Shown: piece by piece, positions 24,522-34,162 of the stretch | How the letters are laid out: the number at the start of each line of letters is the position of its first letter | Position numbering within the stretch: position 1 is the first letter of the stretch | Source: Aestuariibius violaceus | GTDB taxonomy: Bacteria > Pseudomonadota > Alphaproteobacteria > Rhodobacterales > Rhodobacteraceae | Assembly: GCF_040779325.2 (NCBI RefSeq) | Contig: NZ_JBFONT020000001.1 | Location: forward strand, 62,001-126,000 | Length of the DNA stretch: 64,000 nucleotides | Reading direction: 5' to 3' | The notes under the pieces: model-generated | The model's input: the letters and a program-made list of their open reading frames with translations, nothing else | What the model was told of the DNA's origin: nothing | Database searches by the model: none | Position numbers and translations under genes: made by a program

Positions 24522-26585
24522 CTACCTCCGCCCTTCCCGGAGCCACGCGCCGACAACGAAGAGTGCCGAGACCAGCAGCAGAAGCCACGGCGGAACGAGC
24601 GAAAAGACCGTCAGGTCCGCCGTCCGGTAGGCGCTGCGGGGCGTCAGGCCGATCCAGCCGCGGCCGCTGGCGGGGCGGCCGGCGCGGACGTCGCGGATCG
24701 TCGGCACGCCCTCTTCCAGACGCATCGTGCCGCCGCGCATCTCTTCGGTGACGGGCGCCAGCACGTCGCCGGTCGCGATCGTCTGCTCGAACTCGCGCGG
24801 GGCGGACGGGCCAAGGGCGACGACGATGTCCTCGATCCCGTCGGTGATGCGGTAGAGGCCGATCTCTGGTGCGGTGAAGCGGCCTTCGAAGAGGCCCGGC
24901 TCCACCTCCTCCATATCGATCACCGCAGGGTCGCCTTCGGCCCCTTCCCACGTCGTCTCTTCGACCGTGTCGGCCATGGTGCGCCGGCGGATCGTCACCT
25001 CAAGCCCATCGGTTTCGGCGATGAACGCCTCTTCCTCAAGTTCCGGTTCCTTCATCATCCAGTGGGCAAGGCGGCGCAGCAGTTCCAGCTGCGGCCCGCC
25101 ACCCTCGTAGCCGCGGCTCCAGAGCCAGGCGTGGTCGGACGCCAGCAACGCGACGCGGCCCTGCCCGACCCGATCGAGGATCAGGAGCGGGCGGCCGTCC
25201 ATCCCCTCCATCACCGCGGTGCCACTCATCGTCTCCACATCGACGAGGCGGAACCAGCGGCCCCAGCCGGGATCGCCCTCTTCGCCCGCCTCGTAGCCTT
25301 CGGTCAGGCCTTCGGTGACGGGGTGACGCTCGCCAGCATCGGTGAGGGTCGGGATGAACCCGTCCTCGATCACCCGGGCGGTGGGCCGGCCCGGGATGAT
25401 GTCGCCCAGGCTGGACCGGTAGAGCGAATCGGCCGAGGCGAAGTCAGGCCCCGCGGCGACCAGCACCGCGCCGCCCTGTTCGACATAGCTGCGGATATTG
25501 TCGAGATAGAGCCCCGGCAGGATGCCGCGCCGCTTGTAGCGATCGAAGATGATCAGATCGAATTCGTCGATCTTGTCCATGAACAGCTCGCGCGTCGGGA
25601 AGGCGATCAGGCTGAGTTCGCCCACCGGGACGCCGTCCTGCTTGTCGGGCGGGCGCAGGATGGTGAAGTGGACGAGATCGACCGAGCTGTCGGATTTCAG
25701 CAGGTTGCGCCATGTGCGCTCACCCGGATGGGGCTCCCCGGAGACCAATAGCACGCGCAACCGGTCGCGGACGCCGTTGATCGAGACGACGGCGACGTTG
25801 TTGCGATCAGTCAGTTCGCCGTCGGCCGCGGGGGTGCTGAACTGCAGCACGTTGCGGCCGCCATGGGGCAGCGTGACAGGCAGTTGGATGTCCTCGCCGA
25901 CGGGCACCTGAAAGGTCGCGGGCGGATCGCTGTCGACGGCGATGGTCAGATCGACGATGCCAGCTTCTGGCGCGTCGCCCTGATCCTCGATCCGGACGGT
26001 GAGGTTCACCGGCTCGCCCAGGATCGCGAAGGCGGGGGCGTTGCGGACGACGAGGCGCCGGTCCCAATCGCCCTCGCGACCGGTCAGGATCGTGTGGAAG
26101 GGTGCGGGCAGGTCGGGGGCCAGGTCCACGTCGTGGATGCGTCCGTCGGTGATCGCAAGGATGCCTGCGATGCGGGCGCGGGGTTCTTCCGCCATCGCCT
26201 GGGTCACCGCCGACATCAGGAGCGTGCCTTCGTCGCCGTCGCCATCGCCGACCTCGACGAGGCGCAGGTCGGTGTTGGGCCGCGCCTCGATCCGGTTGCG
26301 CAGGGTTTCGACCGCCTCCGCGATCTGGCCGGGGCGGTCGGCGATGCGCTGGCTGGCGGAGCGGTCGACGATGAGAAGGACGATGTCGGACAGCGGAGCG
26401 CGTTCCTCCTGCTGAAGCGACGGGTTGAGGAGCGCGAGGATCAGGGTGATCCCGGCGAGCGCCCGCAGCCACCAGCCAGAGAGCCCGCGCCAGAGGGCGA
26501 TCGCCGTGGCGAGCACAGCGAGCCCCGCCGCCATCCAGACAAGGGGCCAGCCGAGAAGCGGATCGAAGAGAAGCGTCCCGGTCAT
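24522..26585 (-). CDS. Membrane protein of the MoxR operon (VWA/amidotransferase-like)
   Basis: A 687-residue protein with two N-terminal membrane segments (about 12-30 and 38-58), a von Willebrand-like segment DIVLLIVDRSASQRIAD, a central region resembling class I glutamine-amidotransferase folds (EFDLIIFDRYKRRGILPG, GAVLVAAGPDF), and a C-terminal membrane segment. It is the last of four overlapping genes (ATGA with the upstream gene). In this operon type it is thought to work with the MoxR ATPase and the BatA-like protein in envelope-protein maturation, which I infer from context. Confidence 0.78.
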   Translation of the reverse strand: MTGTLLFDPLLGWPLVWMAAGLAVLATAIALWRGLSGWWLRALAGITLILALLNPSLQQEERAPLSDIVLLIVDRSASQRIADRPGQIAEAVETLRNRIEARPNTDLRLVEVGDGDGDEGTLLMSAVTQAMAEEPRARIAGILAITDGRIHDVDLAPDLPAPFHTILTGREGDWDRRLVVRNAPAFAILGEPVNLTVRIEDQGDAPEAGIVDLTIAVDSDPPATFQVPVGEDIQLPVTLPHGGRNVLQFSTPAADGELTDRNNVAVVSINGVRDRLRVLLVSGEPHPGERTWRNLLKSDSSVDLVHFTILRPPDKQDGVPVGELSLIAFPTRELFMDKIDEFDLIIFDRYKRRGILPGLYLDNIRSYVEQGGAVLVAAGPDFASADSLYRSSLGDIIPGRPTARVIEDGFIPTLTDAGERHPVTEGLTEGYEAGEEGDPGWGRWFRLVDVETMSGTAVMEGMDGRPLLILDRVGQGRVALLASDHAWLWSRGYEGGGPQLELLRRLAHWMMKEPELEEEAFIAETDGLEVTIRRRTMADTVEETTWEGAEGDPAVIDMEEVEPGLFEGRFTAPEIGLYRITDGIEDIVVALGPSAPREFEQTIATGDVLAPVTEEMRGGTMRLEEGVPTIRDVRAGRPASGRGWIGLTPRSAYRTADLTVFSLVPPWLLLLVSALFVVGAWLREGRR

Positions 26586-29356
26586 TGGCCCAGCCTGTCA
26601 AGCAGGTCGGGCACATGGACCTGATCGCTTTTGTAGTTGCCGGTCAGCACATGCATGATGAGGTTCACCCCGAAGCGGTAGGCAAATTCCCGTTGCCGTT
26701 CGCCCGCGGCCCCTCGTCCGACTGGCAGCATGACCCCGCCGCGCTGGTCGATCGCCCAGGCTGACGCCCAGTCGTTGCCGCCGATCACGACCGGCGTGAC
26801 CCCGTCATTGAGGTTGCGAAAGGGCATGCCCGGGGCGCGTTCGGCATCGGGCGGCGCAGCTTCAACCCAGACATCGCGGCTGGAGTAACGCCCCGGGAAG
26901 GCCTGGATCAGGTAGAAAGTGCGGGTCAGAACGTGATCGTCCGGAACCGGCTCGAGCGGCGGGATGTCGAGAGGGCGGGCGATGGCCTGCAGACGGCGCC
27001 CCTCCGGAGAGCCGCTGCCAAAGCCGGCCGTGTCGGCGTCGCGCGTGTCGAAGAGAATCATGCCACCGTTGCGGAGGTAGCGATTGAGCTTCGTGTAGGC
27101 GGCCTGAGACGGGACCTGCTGGTTGGCCGTGATCGGCCAGTAGAGAAACGGAAAAAAGGCGAGTTCGTCCCGTTCGAGGTCGACGGCAACCGGCGCGGCC
27201 GGTTCGATGGAGGTGCGGCGGAACAGCGTCTGCGACAGGCCCCGCAGGCCGGCGGCGGCGACATCGTCGACCTGCGGGTCGCCGGTCAGGACGTGAGCGA
27301 GGACGACCTCGCTCGTCGCTGTCAGGGCCAGCTGGGTCTCGGCATCGTTCGCGGTTGTGTCCTGCGCGTCGGCCGGGGCGGCAAAGACGAGCGCAGCGAG
27401 GATCGCTGCGGTGACGCCGCCGCGGGGGCCGCTGAGGCGGCCGGACACGGCCAACGAAGCGATGATGTCGGCGGCAAGCAGCACCATGGCGAGTGCGATG
27501 AGGATGCCCTTGAGCGGGAATTCCCGGCCTTCGCGCGGTGCTTCGACAGGGATGCGGGCAGGCCACATCACGGGGGACAGCTCGGTCTCGGCGCCGATCA
27601 CATTGACGGCGATGCGGCGGTCTTCTCCCGCGTAGAGGCCCGGCGGCATCTGTTGTGAGAGGATGCCTTCGGCAAGCTGTTCGCCCGGCACGCCGCCCAG
27701 GCGGTCGGCCTCGGCGAGACGGCCGAAGGCGTCGAGCACCTCTTCCGGCGCCCAGACCGTGCCGGCGAGGTCTTCGGCATCCGGCGTCGAAGGCCGGGTG
27801 GAGACGGCGAGGCGTTCGAGCATCGACACGAAGAGACCCGACAGCGGCAGCGTCGACCATTCGGCGTTGGCGGTGACGTGAAAGAGGACGATCTGCCCCT
27901 CGCCCATCGGCTTGCGGGTGACGAGCGGTGTGCCGTCGCTGAGCTCCGCGATGACGCGCTCGCCCAGATCGGGGCCGGGTTCCGCCACCACCTGGGCCGA
28001 GACGGCGACGTCGTCGGGCACGGGCAGGCCGTAGAAGGGCGAGTCCTCGTCGAAGGGGGCAAGCGCCTTGGGCTCTCCCCAGCTCATCGCGCCACCGACG
28101 GTTCGGCCGCCCGCGCGCAGGCGGACAGGCATCAGCGGATCCTCGACATTGCGGCTGACATCGCTGGCCGCCAGGCGCGGCCCAGCGAAGCGCAACAGCA
28201 TCCCGCCGTTTTCGACCCAGTCGCTGACACTGTCCCGTTCGCCTTCCGAAAGGCGGGCGACGTCGGCGAGGACGATCACGTCGGGGTTCGCGGGCAGGAT
28301 GTCCTGGAGCGCACCGTCGAGCAGATCGGCGCTCGGGATCAGGGCCTGTTCCAGGTAGTGCAGCGGCGAGAGCAACTCGGCCTGCTCGCGCGCCTCCTGC
28401 CCGGCGATCAGCGCGACCTCGCGGCGCTTCAGGGCGTCGTCGGTGAGGGTAACGGCCCCGGCGGAGCGGACGCCCTCGATTTCGAACCGGCTGATGCGGT
28501 TGCGCAATTCGGGCGGGAGCGCCAGCGCGATTTCGACCTCGGTTGCCTGCGGGGCGAAGGTGGCGTCGGCGCGGGCAAGGACGCGTTCGACGCCCGCGGG
28601 GTCGAGGCCGTGAGCGAGGAGCGAGATGTCCTGCGGCAGGCCGCCGGAAGAGCGAATGGCGGTGAGCGCGATCTGCCCCTCTTCGAAGGTCGCGGGGCCG
28701 AGCCCGAGGATCGGGCGGCCGGTCTGGTAGACGGTGACGTTGCCGTTTTCCTCAAGCGCGGCGAGCAGCGGTTCGCGTTCGGGCCGGTCGAGCCCGTCGG
28801 ACATCCAGAAGGTTTCGAACGGGCCCTCGATGGCGTCGGCCCAGGCGACGATCTCGTCCGGCGCGGGCGGATAGGGGGCGGGGTCGAGCGCAGCGAGGCG
28901 CGGCTCCCATGCCTCGGCAGCCTGGAAGGCGATCTGTTCGGGGGGATCGGTCGTCAGCGCCACGGCAACGGGGCGGGCGCGTCGGGCGGCGTCGTCGAGA
29001 AGGGACGACAGACGTTCCATCCGGCGGGGCCAGTCGGGGGCGTCAGCCCAAGTGCCATCGATCAGGACGAGGAGCGGGCCGGAGCCGGTCCGCTCTTCCT
29101 GCGGGTTCAGGACAGGACCAGCGAAGCCGAGGATGATTGCGGCGACCGCGATCATCCGCAGGAGCAGCAGCCACCAGGGGGTGCGGTCGCTTTGGGTTTC
29201 GTCGTCCTGCAGCCCGAGAAGCAGCGCGACACCCGGGAAGCGACGGCGGATCGGGGCGGGCGGAACGGCGCGCAGGAGGATCCAGAGGATTGGCAGCGCG
29301 ATCAGGCCGAGAAGCAGCCAGGGGGCGGTGAAGCCCAAGGGGCCGATCACCCACAT
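26582..29356 (-). CDS. DUF4159 protein with BatA-like N-terminus
   Basis: A 924-residue inner-membrane protein. The first 80 residues (GFTAPWLLLGLIALPILWILLR and a second hydrophobic segment) match the aerotolerance-regulator (BatA) N-terminal module; a VWA-like domain follows (LLVLIDGTWADAPDWPRR). The C-terminal quarter is DUF4159 (FPFLYWPITANQQ, GGMILFDTRDAD, HVLTRTFYLIQAFPGRY). Membrane segments separate the two halves (about 640-690). It overlaps the upstream DUF58 stop (TGATG) and the downstream start (ATGA). It is probably a client or partner of MoxR in periplasm-facing assembly. Confidence 0.85.
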   Translation of the reverse strand: MWVIGPLGFTAPWLLLGLIALPILWILLRAVPPAPIRRRFPGVALLLGLQDDETQSDRTPWWLLLLRMIAVAAIILGFAGPVLNPQEERTGSGPLLVLIDGTWADAPDWPRRMERLSSLLDDAARRARPVAVALTTDPPEQIAFQAAEAWEPRLAALDPAPYPPAPDEIVAWADAIEGPFETFWMSDGLDRPEREPLLAALEENGNVTVYQTGRPILGLGPATFEEGQIALTAIRSSGGLPQDISLLAHGLDPAGVERVLARADATFAPQATEVEIALALPPELRNRISRFEIEGVRSAGAVTLTDDALKRREVALIAGQEAREQAELLSPLHYLEQALIPSADLLDGALQDILPANPDVIVLADVARLSEGERDSVSDWVENGGMLLRFAGPRLAASDVSRNVEDPLMPVRLRAGGRTVGGAMSWGEPKALAPFDEDSPFYGLPVPDDVAVSAQVVAEPGPDLGERVIAELSDGTPLVTRKPMGEGQIVLFHVTANAEWSTLPLSGLFVSMLERLAVSTRPSTPDAEDLAGTVWAPEEVLDAFGRLAEADRLGGVPGEQLAEGILSQQMPPGLYAGEDRRIAVNVIGAETELSPVMWPARIPVEAPREGREFPLKGILIALAMVLLAADIIASLAVSGRLSGPRGGVTAAILAALVFAAPADAQDTTANDAETQLALTATSEVVLAHVLTGDPQVDDVAAAGLRGLSQTLFRRTSIEPAAPVAVDLERDELAFFPFLYWPITANQQVPSQAAYTKLNRYLRNGGMILFDTRDADTAGFGSGSPEGRRLQAIARPLDIPPLEPVPDDHVLTRTFYLIQAFPGRYSSRDVWVEAAPPDAERAPGMPFRNLNDGVTPVVIGGNDWASAWAIDQRGGVMLPVGRGAAGERQREFAYRFGVNLIMHVLTGNYKSDQVHVPDLLDRLGQ

Positions 29357-30228
29357 CAGGCGTGCCTTCCCAAGGCGCCGTAGATCCAGAGGAGTGCCGC
29401 GGCAGCGCTGTTATCCGTGTGGTGGGTCGAGAACTGCCAGCCGGTGCGGTGGGCAAGCGCTTCGAGATGTGCCTTCCGTTCGGCCAGCCGGTCGAGGTAG
29501 CGGACGCGCAGGTCGCCCGCCTTCTGCGTCTCGTGCCGCAGACCGCCGCCCATGCTTTCGAAGATCGTGCGCCCGTCGAAGGGGAAGGCCTCTTCCTGGG
29601 GGTCGAGCACCTGGAGGATCGCGCCGCGCACGCCGCGGTCGGCGGCGCGGGTCAGGGCGTCTTCGGCCGGGCCGATGTCGCCAAGGAAGTCGGAGATAAA
29701 GAGGGCGCGGCTGTGGGGCAGCATCCCGCGGGGGTCGGCGGTGCCGTACTCATCGTCATGTTCTTCCGACAGCGCATCGGCGAGGCGGAGGAGCTGCAAT
29801 TGCCCGCTGCGGGCGGGAAGCTGCAGGCCGGTCAACCCGACGCGTTCGCCGCCGCGCACAAGGAGGAGCGCCGTCGCGAGGCCGATCAGGCGGGCGCGGT
29901 CGGCCTTCATCGGCACGTTGTCGGACGACGCAAAGCCCATCGCGGCGGAGCGATCGACCCAGAGCATCACCGACTGGGCGATCTGCCATTCCTTTTCGCG
30001 CACGAAATGGCCGTCGGACCGGGCCGAGCGGCGCCAGTCGATGCTGCGCGCCTCGTCCGTCACCTGCGCCGGGCGGTATTGCCAGAACGCATCGCCGATC
30101 CCGGACCGCCGCCGCCCGTGTTCGCCCAGAAGGACGGTCGTGGCGAGGTGTTCCGCTTCAGCCAGAAGTGGAGGGAAATAGCTCGCCGCGTCAGCAGCGC
30201 GCGCGCGGAGGGTCGCGGGTGCCGTCAC
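29356..30228 (-). CDS. DUF58 domain protein
   Basis: A 290-residue soluble protein. The DUF58 signature is clear: GDAFWQYRPAQVTDEARSID with the Arg-rich strand following, and the VWA-like strand QSVMLWVDRSAAMGF supplying a MIDAS-type DxSxx motif. DUF58 proteins are the constant partners of MoxR ATPases. The start overlaps the moxR stop in ATGA, and its stop overlaps the DUF4159 start, so the four genes are one translationally coupled unit. Confidence 0.9.
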   Translation of the reverse strand: MTAPATLRARAADAASYFPPLLAEAEHLATTVLLGEHGRRRSGIGDAFWQYRPAQVTDEARSIDWRRSARSDGHFVREKEWQIAQSVMLWVDRSAAMGFASSDNVPMKADRARLIGLATALLLVRGGERVGLTGLQLPARSGQLQLLRLADALSEEHDDEYGTADPRGMLPHSRALFISDFLGDIGPAEDALTRAADRGVRGAILQVLDPQEEAFPFDGRTIFESMGGGLRHETQKAGDLRVRYLDRLAERKAHLEALAHRTGWQFSTHHTDNSAAAALLWIYGALGRHA

Positions 30229-31238
30229 GCGGCGTCCTGAACCCTGAGGATCTGGTTGGTGACACTTTCGATGACATCGGTGAGTTTCGCGCCGCGCGCC
30301 CGGGCCGCGAAGCTGAGTGCCATGCGGTGTTCCAGAACGGGCACCGCCATTGACGCGATGTCATCGGGCGACGGTGCGAGGCGGCCATTCAGCAGCGCCT
30401 CAGCCCGGACGGTGAGCATAAGCGCCTGGGCGGCACGGGGGCCGGGGCCCCAGCTGACATTCTCGCGCACGAGTTCGGGGGCTGTCGGATCGTCGGGGCG
30501 GCAGGCACGGACGATGTCGAGGATCGTCTCGACGATCGTGTCGCCGACGGGCATCCGGCGGAGGAGGATCTGTGCGTCCATCAATTCCTGCGCGGTGAAG
30601 ATACCGGTCGAGACGGCCTCTTCGACGCCGGTGGTGGCCAGCAGGATCTCGCGCTCGGTCGAGCGCTCAGGGTAGGGCACGTCGATCTGGACGATGAACC
30701 GGTCAAGCTGCGCTTCGGGGAGGGGATAAGTCCCCTCCTGCTCGATCGGGTTCTGGGTCGCCAGCACGTGGAAGGGCGGGCCGAGGGGGCGGTGTTCGCC
30801 AGCGATCGTCACTTCACGTTCCTGCATCGCCTGCAGAAGCGCCGATTGGGTTCGGGGGGAGGCGCGGTTGATCTCGTCCGCCATCAGAAGCTGGCAGAAG
30901 ATCGGCCCTTCGATGAACCGGAAGGCGCGCGCGCCATCGGTGCCGGTTTCCAGAACTTCGGAGCCGAGGATATCCGCCGGCATCAGGTCGGGCGTGAACT
31001 GGATGCGGTTGCCGTTGAGGCCCATCACGGTGCTGAGCGTTTCGACCAGCCGCGTCTTGCCGAGCCCCGGAAGACCGATCAGCAACGCGTGTCCGCCGCT
31101 GAGCATCGCGGCAAGGACCAAATCGACCACCCTCTCCTGCCCGATGAAGCGGCGCGAGATGCTGGCCTTGGCATCCGCCAGCCGTGCGCCCAGCGCCTCG
31201 ATCTCGGGCAGCAGCGTCTCGTGGTCGGTCATGGTCAT
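30225..31238 (-). CDS. MoxR-family AAA+ ATPase
   Basis: A 337-residue AAA+ ATPase of the MoxR proper type. Walker A is LLIGLPGLGKTRLVET (about 52-67), Walker B LLMADEINRASPRTQ, sensor ATQNPIEQEGTYPLPEAQLDRF. These ATPases act as chaperones for metalloenzymes or envelope complexes together with VWA proteins, which are encoded directly downstream. The start is the first of two nearby ATGs (31238), with GAGGG 9 bases upstream; a longer frame to 31727 is an artefact crossing the divergent DUF1285 gene. Confidence 0.92.
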   Translation of the reverse strand: MTMTDHETLLPEIEALGARLADAKASISRRFIGQERVVDLVLAAMLSGGHALLIGLPGLGKTRLVETLSTVMGLNGNRIQFTPDLMPADILGSEVLETGTDGARAFRFIEGPIFCQLLMADEINRASPRTQSALLQAMQEREVTIAGEHRPLGPPFHVLATQNPIEQEGTYPLPEAQLDRFIVQIDVPYPERSTEREILLATTGVEEAVSTGIFTAQELMDAQILLRRMPVGDTIVETILDIVRACRPDDPTAPELVRENVSWGPGPRAAQALMLTVRAEALLNGRLAPSPDDIASMAVPVLEHRMALSFAARARGAKLTDVIESVTNQILRVQDAA

Positions 31239-31301
31239 GCTCGAAAACCCTCTATACTCTCTAGGGCGACAGTTATTCTTCACGAGCCAAATAGCAATCG
31301 G

Positions 31302-31886
31302 ATGACAGGACAAGACCGCGTGAGAAAGCCCAGTGCGGACGGACTTGCCACAGCAGCGCGCGCGGCCGGCAAAAAAGGGCCGCCGCCTGTGCATCTTTGG
31401 GATCCGCCCTTTTGCGGCGACCTGGACATGCGAATCGCCCGCGACGGGACGTGGTTTTACGAGGGTACGCCGATCGGACGGCAGCCTTTGGTGCGTTTGT
31501 TCGCGAGCATCCTGAAGAAGGAGAACAGAAAGTATTTCCTCGTCACCCCGGTCGAGAAGGTGGGGATCACCGTTGAGGATGCGCCATTTGTCGCGGTCGA
31601 TTTCGAGGTTGAGGACGGAGCGCTGGAATTCGTGACCAACGTGGGCGACCGGGTGGTGGCGGGCCCCGACCACGCGATCCGGGTGGAACGCGACGGGGCG
31701 GATGGCGAACCCGCGCCCTACATCCATATCCGACGGGGGCTGGAGGCGCTGATCGACCGGAAGTCATTCTACCGGCTGGTGGACCTGGGTGAACATCGGG
31801 AGCATGACGGCGCGCGCTGGTTCGGCGTGACCTCTGGCGACAGCTTTTTCCCGATCATCCCGAGCAAGGACCTGGAGAAAACATGA
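31302..31886 (+). CDS. DUF1285 domain protein
   Basis: A 194-residue soluble protein. WDPPFCGDLDMRIARDGTWFYEGTPIGR followed by LVRLFASILKKENRKYFLVTPVEKVGI is the DUF1285 signature. Two starts are possible, ATG 31302 and GTG 31320; neither has a strong ribosome-binding site, and I use the longer. It is divergent from moxR and overlaps the SDR gene by 4 bases (ATGA). The function of DUF1285 is unknown. Confidence 0.85.
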   Translation: MTGQDRVRKPSADGLATAARAAGKKGPPPVHLWDPPFCGDLDMRIARDGTWFYEGTPIGRQPLVRLFASILKKENRKYFLVTPVEKVGITVEDAPFVAVDFEVEDGALEFVTNVGDRVVAGPDHAIRVERDGADGEPAPYIHIRRGLEALIDRKSFYRLVDLGEHREHDGARWFGVTSGDSFFPIIPSKDLEKT

Positions 31887-32566
31887 GCGAGGCGTGCCTG
31901 ATTGTCGGCGTCGGGGATGGCCTATCGGCCTCGCTCGCGCGGCTGTTCGCGGCCGAGGGCTATGCGCTCTACCTCGTTGCGCGGGACACCGACAAGCTGG
32001 AGAACCTCGCCAAAGACACCGGCGCGAGCCTCTTCAAGGCGGATGCGACGGACGTGGACGCCATCCGGTCGATCATCGCGGCCATCGAGGGGCCGCTGAC
32101 AGTCGCGATCTACAACCCCTCCGCCCGCAGCCGGGGGCCGATAACCGATCTGGATCCGGACGATGTCCGGCGGTCGCTCGACGTCACCGCCTTCGGCAGC
32201 TTCGTGACCGCCCAGGCGGCCGCGCAGCGGATGCTGGACAACGACGGCGCGGTGAAGGGTACGATCCTGTTCACCGGGGCCTCGGCGGGCGTGAAGGGCT
32301 TCCCGCAATCCGCCCCCTTCGCGATGGGCAAGTTCGCCCAGCGTGGCCTGGCCCAATCGATGAGCCGGGAGTTGCATCCGAAGGGCATCCACATCGCCTG
32401 GGTGAACATCGACGGGGCGATCCGCAATCCGGGCACGACGGAAAGCCGCCCGGATGCGATGCTGAACCCCGACGCGATCGCGCGGACCTATCTGGAGCTC
32501 GTCCGCCAGGACCGGTCGACCTGGTCGAACGAGCTTGCGCTGAGGCCCTGGGTCGAGGGCTTCTGA
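31883..32566 (+). CDS. SDR-family oxidoreductase (catalytic Tyr replaced by Phe)
   Basis: A 227-residue short-chain dehydrogenase-like protein. The dinucleotide site is IVGVGDGLSASLARLF and the catalytic Ser lies in FTGASAGVKG, but the YxxxK motif reads FAMGKFA, so the general-acid Tyr is Phe; the codon is TTC and no ambiguity is visible. Homologues with the same FxxGK pattern exist to my knowledge, so it may be a subfamily trait rather than damage. It overlaps DUF1285 (ATGA), suggesting linked function. Convergent with the gene at 32571. Confidence 0.85.
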   Translation: MSEACLIVGVGDGLSASLARLFAAEGYALYLVARDTDKLENLAKDTGASLFKADATDVDAIRSIIAAIEGPLTVAIYNPSARSRGPITDLDPDDVRRSLDVTAFGSFVTAQAAAQRMLDNDGAVKGTILFTGASAGVKGFPQSAPFAMGKFAQRGLAQSMSRELHPKGIHIAWVNIDGAIRNPGTTESRPDAMLNPDAIARTYLELVRQDRSTWSNELALRPWVEGF

Positions 32567-32570
32567 GCAG

Positions 32571-33602
32571 TTACTGAAACGCCTCGGACATCCGCGCCTG
32601 GATGCAGGAGGAGTTCACGCGGCCAGGATAGTAGGACATCCGGTTGCGGACGAGATCCTCAAGCAGTTGAACCGGGCGGTCGCTGGTGAAGTAGGCCTCG
32701 GCCGGGATGACCCGTTCGATCGGAGAGCGGACGGTCATCAGGGTGCGGTAGCCGCTGATCACGGCAAGCGCGTCGCTCATGCACATCGTATCGCCGCCGG
32801 CCTCGGGACAGATATCGCAGTAGCGCTTGAGAGCATCGAGGTGAGGATCGCTCTCGGCCAGTTGGTCGAGCCAGGGGTTGATATCGAGGACCGTCGCCCC
32901 GCGCTCTTCCGGCTGGCGGCCGCGCAGGACGTCGATCGTGTCGCGGACGTCGGGACGGATCTTATCTTCCAGACCCAACAACGGTGCGAGGCGGGCGAGC
33001 AGCAGGAGGCCTGGGACCTTGCCGGGCGTGTCATCCTCGAGGACTGTCGTCATGGTCAGCGTCTTGTCGGACCGCTCCTGATAGGCGCGGAGCCATTCCA
33101 GCGCGTCCATGTCGAGAAGGCCGTAGTTTTCCGCCGGAACCGTGGTGAGGCGGTCGAAGCGGCCGTTATCGAGGACCGTCCAGAGGAGGAAGGACGCCGA
33201 TGCCTCCTCCCCCTCCTGCTGGAGGGCGACGGCCATCGGCACGGGATCAAGTGCGACTCGGTAGTTGAACAGGGCATCGGAAACCGCCTGCGCATCGCCG
33301 TTCTGTTCGAGGAGCCAGTTGCGTGTGCCACCCCTCACCGGCGCGCGGAGGAGCGCGTCCCGCTCCTGGTCGGCAAGCGAGAGGACGTAGCGGGAATAGC
33401 CGCCGGGGACGGTATCGCGGTCGATGAGCCCGAGGAGGAGCTGGGCCTCGGTATCGCCGTCTTCCGCGGCATCGGCCAGTTCGGGTAGCGCCGCGGCATC
33501 GTCACCGTCGAGCCAAAGGTCCACGGCCCGGTTATCGATCTGTGCCATCGCGGCGGTCACGGCGCAGGACAGCACCGCTGACAGAAGGAAAGACTTTCTC
33601 AT
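32571..33602 (-). CDS. Exported hypothetical protein
   Basis: A 343-residue protein with a clear signal peptide MRKSFLLSAVLSCAVTAAMAQ. The first mature part (AVDLWLDGDDAAALPELADAAEDGDTEAQLLLGLID) resembles a Sel1/TPR-type helical repeat; the remainder is helical and acidic, with clustered Cys near the C-terminus (RYCDICPEAGGDTMC and SSCIQ). It is probably periplasmic. No named family was recognised. Its stop lies 4 bp from the SDR stop in convergent orientation. Confidence 0.75.
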   Translation of the reverse strand: MRKSFLLSAVLSCAVTAAMAQIDNRAVDLWLDGDDAAALPELADAAEDGDTEAQLLLGLIDRDTVPGGYSRYVLSLADQERDALLRAPVRGGTRNWLLEQNGDAQAVSDALFNYRVALDPVPMAVALQQEGEEASASFLLWTVLDNGRFDRLTTVPAENYGLLDMDALEWLRAYQERSDKTLTMTTVLEDDTPGKVPGLLLLARLAPLLGLEDKIRPDVRDTIDVLRGRQPEERGATVLDINPWLDQLAESDPHLDALKRYCDICPEAGGDTMCMSDALAVISGYRTLMTVRSPIERVIPAEAYFTSDRPVQLLEDLVRNRMSYYPGRVNSSCIQARMSEAFQ

Positions 33603-33843
33603 CTGATCCTCGTAGGTTGTTCTTTCGGGTCAACGCCTTTTGCACGGCATCACGGATGCCGTGGATCAAAGACGAGAAACATCAACTGTTTACCGGAAGG
33701 TGCCGACGAGCAGGGCCAGCGCGCCCCTGACGGGACTTTGACGATGTCGTGACTGCCCCAGATGTCCCGCGACCGTCAATCGACTTAGAAAAACGGTCTG
33801 TTTACGTATTGGATACCGGTACCGAGTCGAGGTGCCGCAAGAC

Positions 33844-34101
33844 ATGAGGACGAAGGTCATGATCCCCGCCCGTTTCGCGCCCGTTCTGTTCGGATTTCTG
33901 CTGTCGGGGCTGATGTCATTTGTCGTCTCTGGCATCGCGACATGGCGGGCCGCTGGCCTGCCCGAAGGATTTCTTGGCGTTTGGATGGGCGCCTGGCTGT
34001 CGTCCTGGCTGGTGGCGTTTCCAACGGTGCTGGTCGTGGCGCCGGTGGTCCGCCGGATCGTCGCACGGGTGACTTTTCAGCCTCCGGCCGAAGATCGCTG
34101 A
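33844..34101 (+). CDS. DUF2798 membrane protein
   Basis: An 85-residue protein with two membrane segments (about 8-30 and 45-68): FAPVLFGFLLSGLMSFVVSGIAT and SWLVAFPTVLVVAPVVRRIV. This is the DUF2798 pattern. ATG 33844 is used; a GTG four codons upstream is in frame. An AAAC-GGTCT-GTTT site at 33791-33803 in its promoter region resembles the tetR operator at 2088-2103. The function is unknown. Confidence 0.78.
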   Translation: MRTKVMIPARFAPVLFGFLLSGLMSFVVSGIATWRAAGLPEGFLGVWMGAWLSSWLVAFPTVLVVAPVVRRIVARVTFQPPAEDR

Positions 34102-34162
34102 CAGTACGCTGTCAGGAGGGGTATGTCAGGATCGGGTCATGAGACAAAAGATGGAGACCCAG

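Noticed and set aside
30768..31301. Upstream extension of the DUF1285 frame
   Set aside because: It runs antisense through moxR and has no start signal; the ATG at 31302 is adequate.
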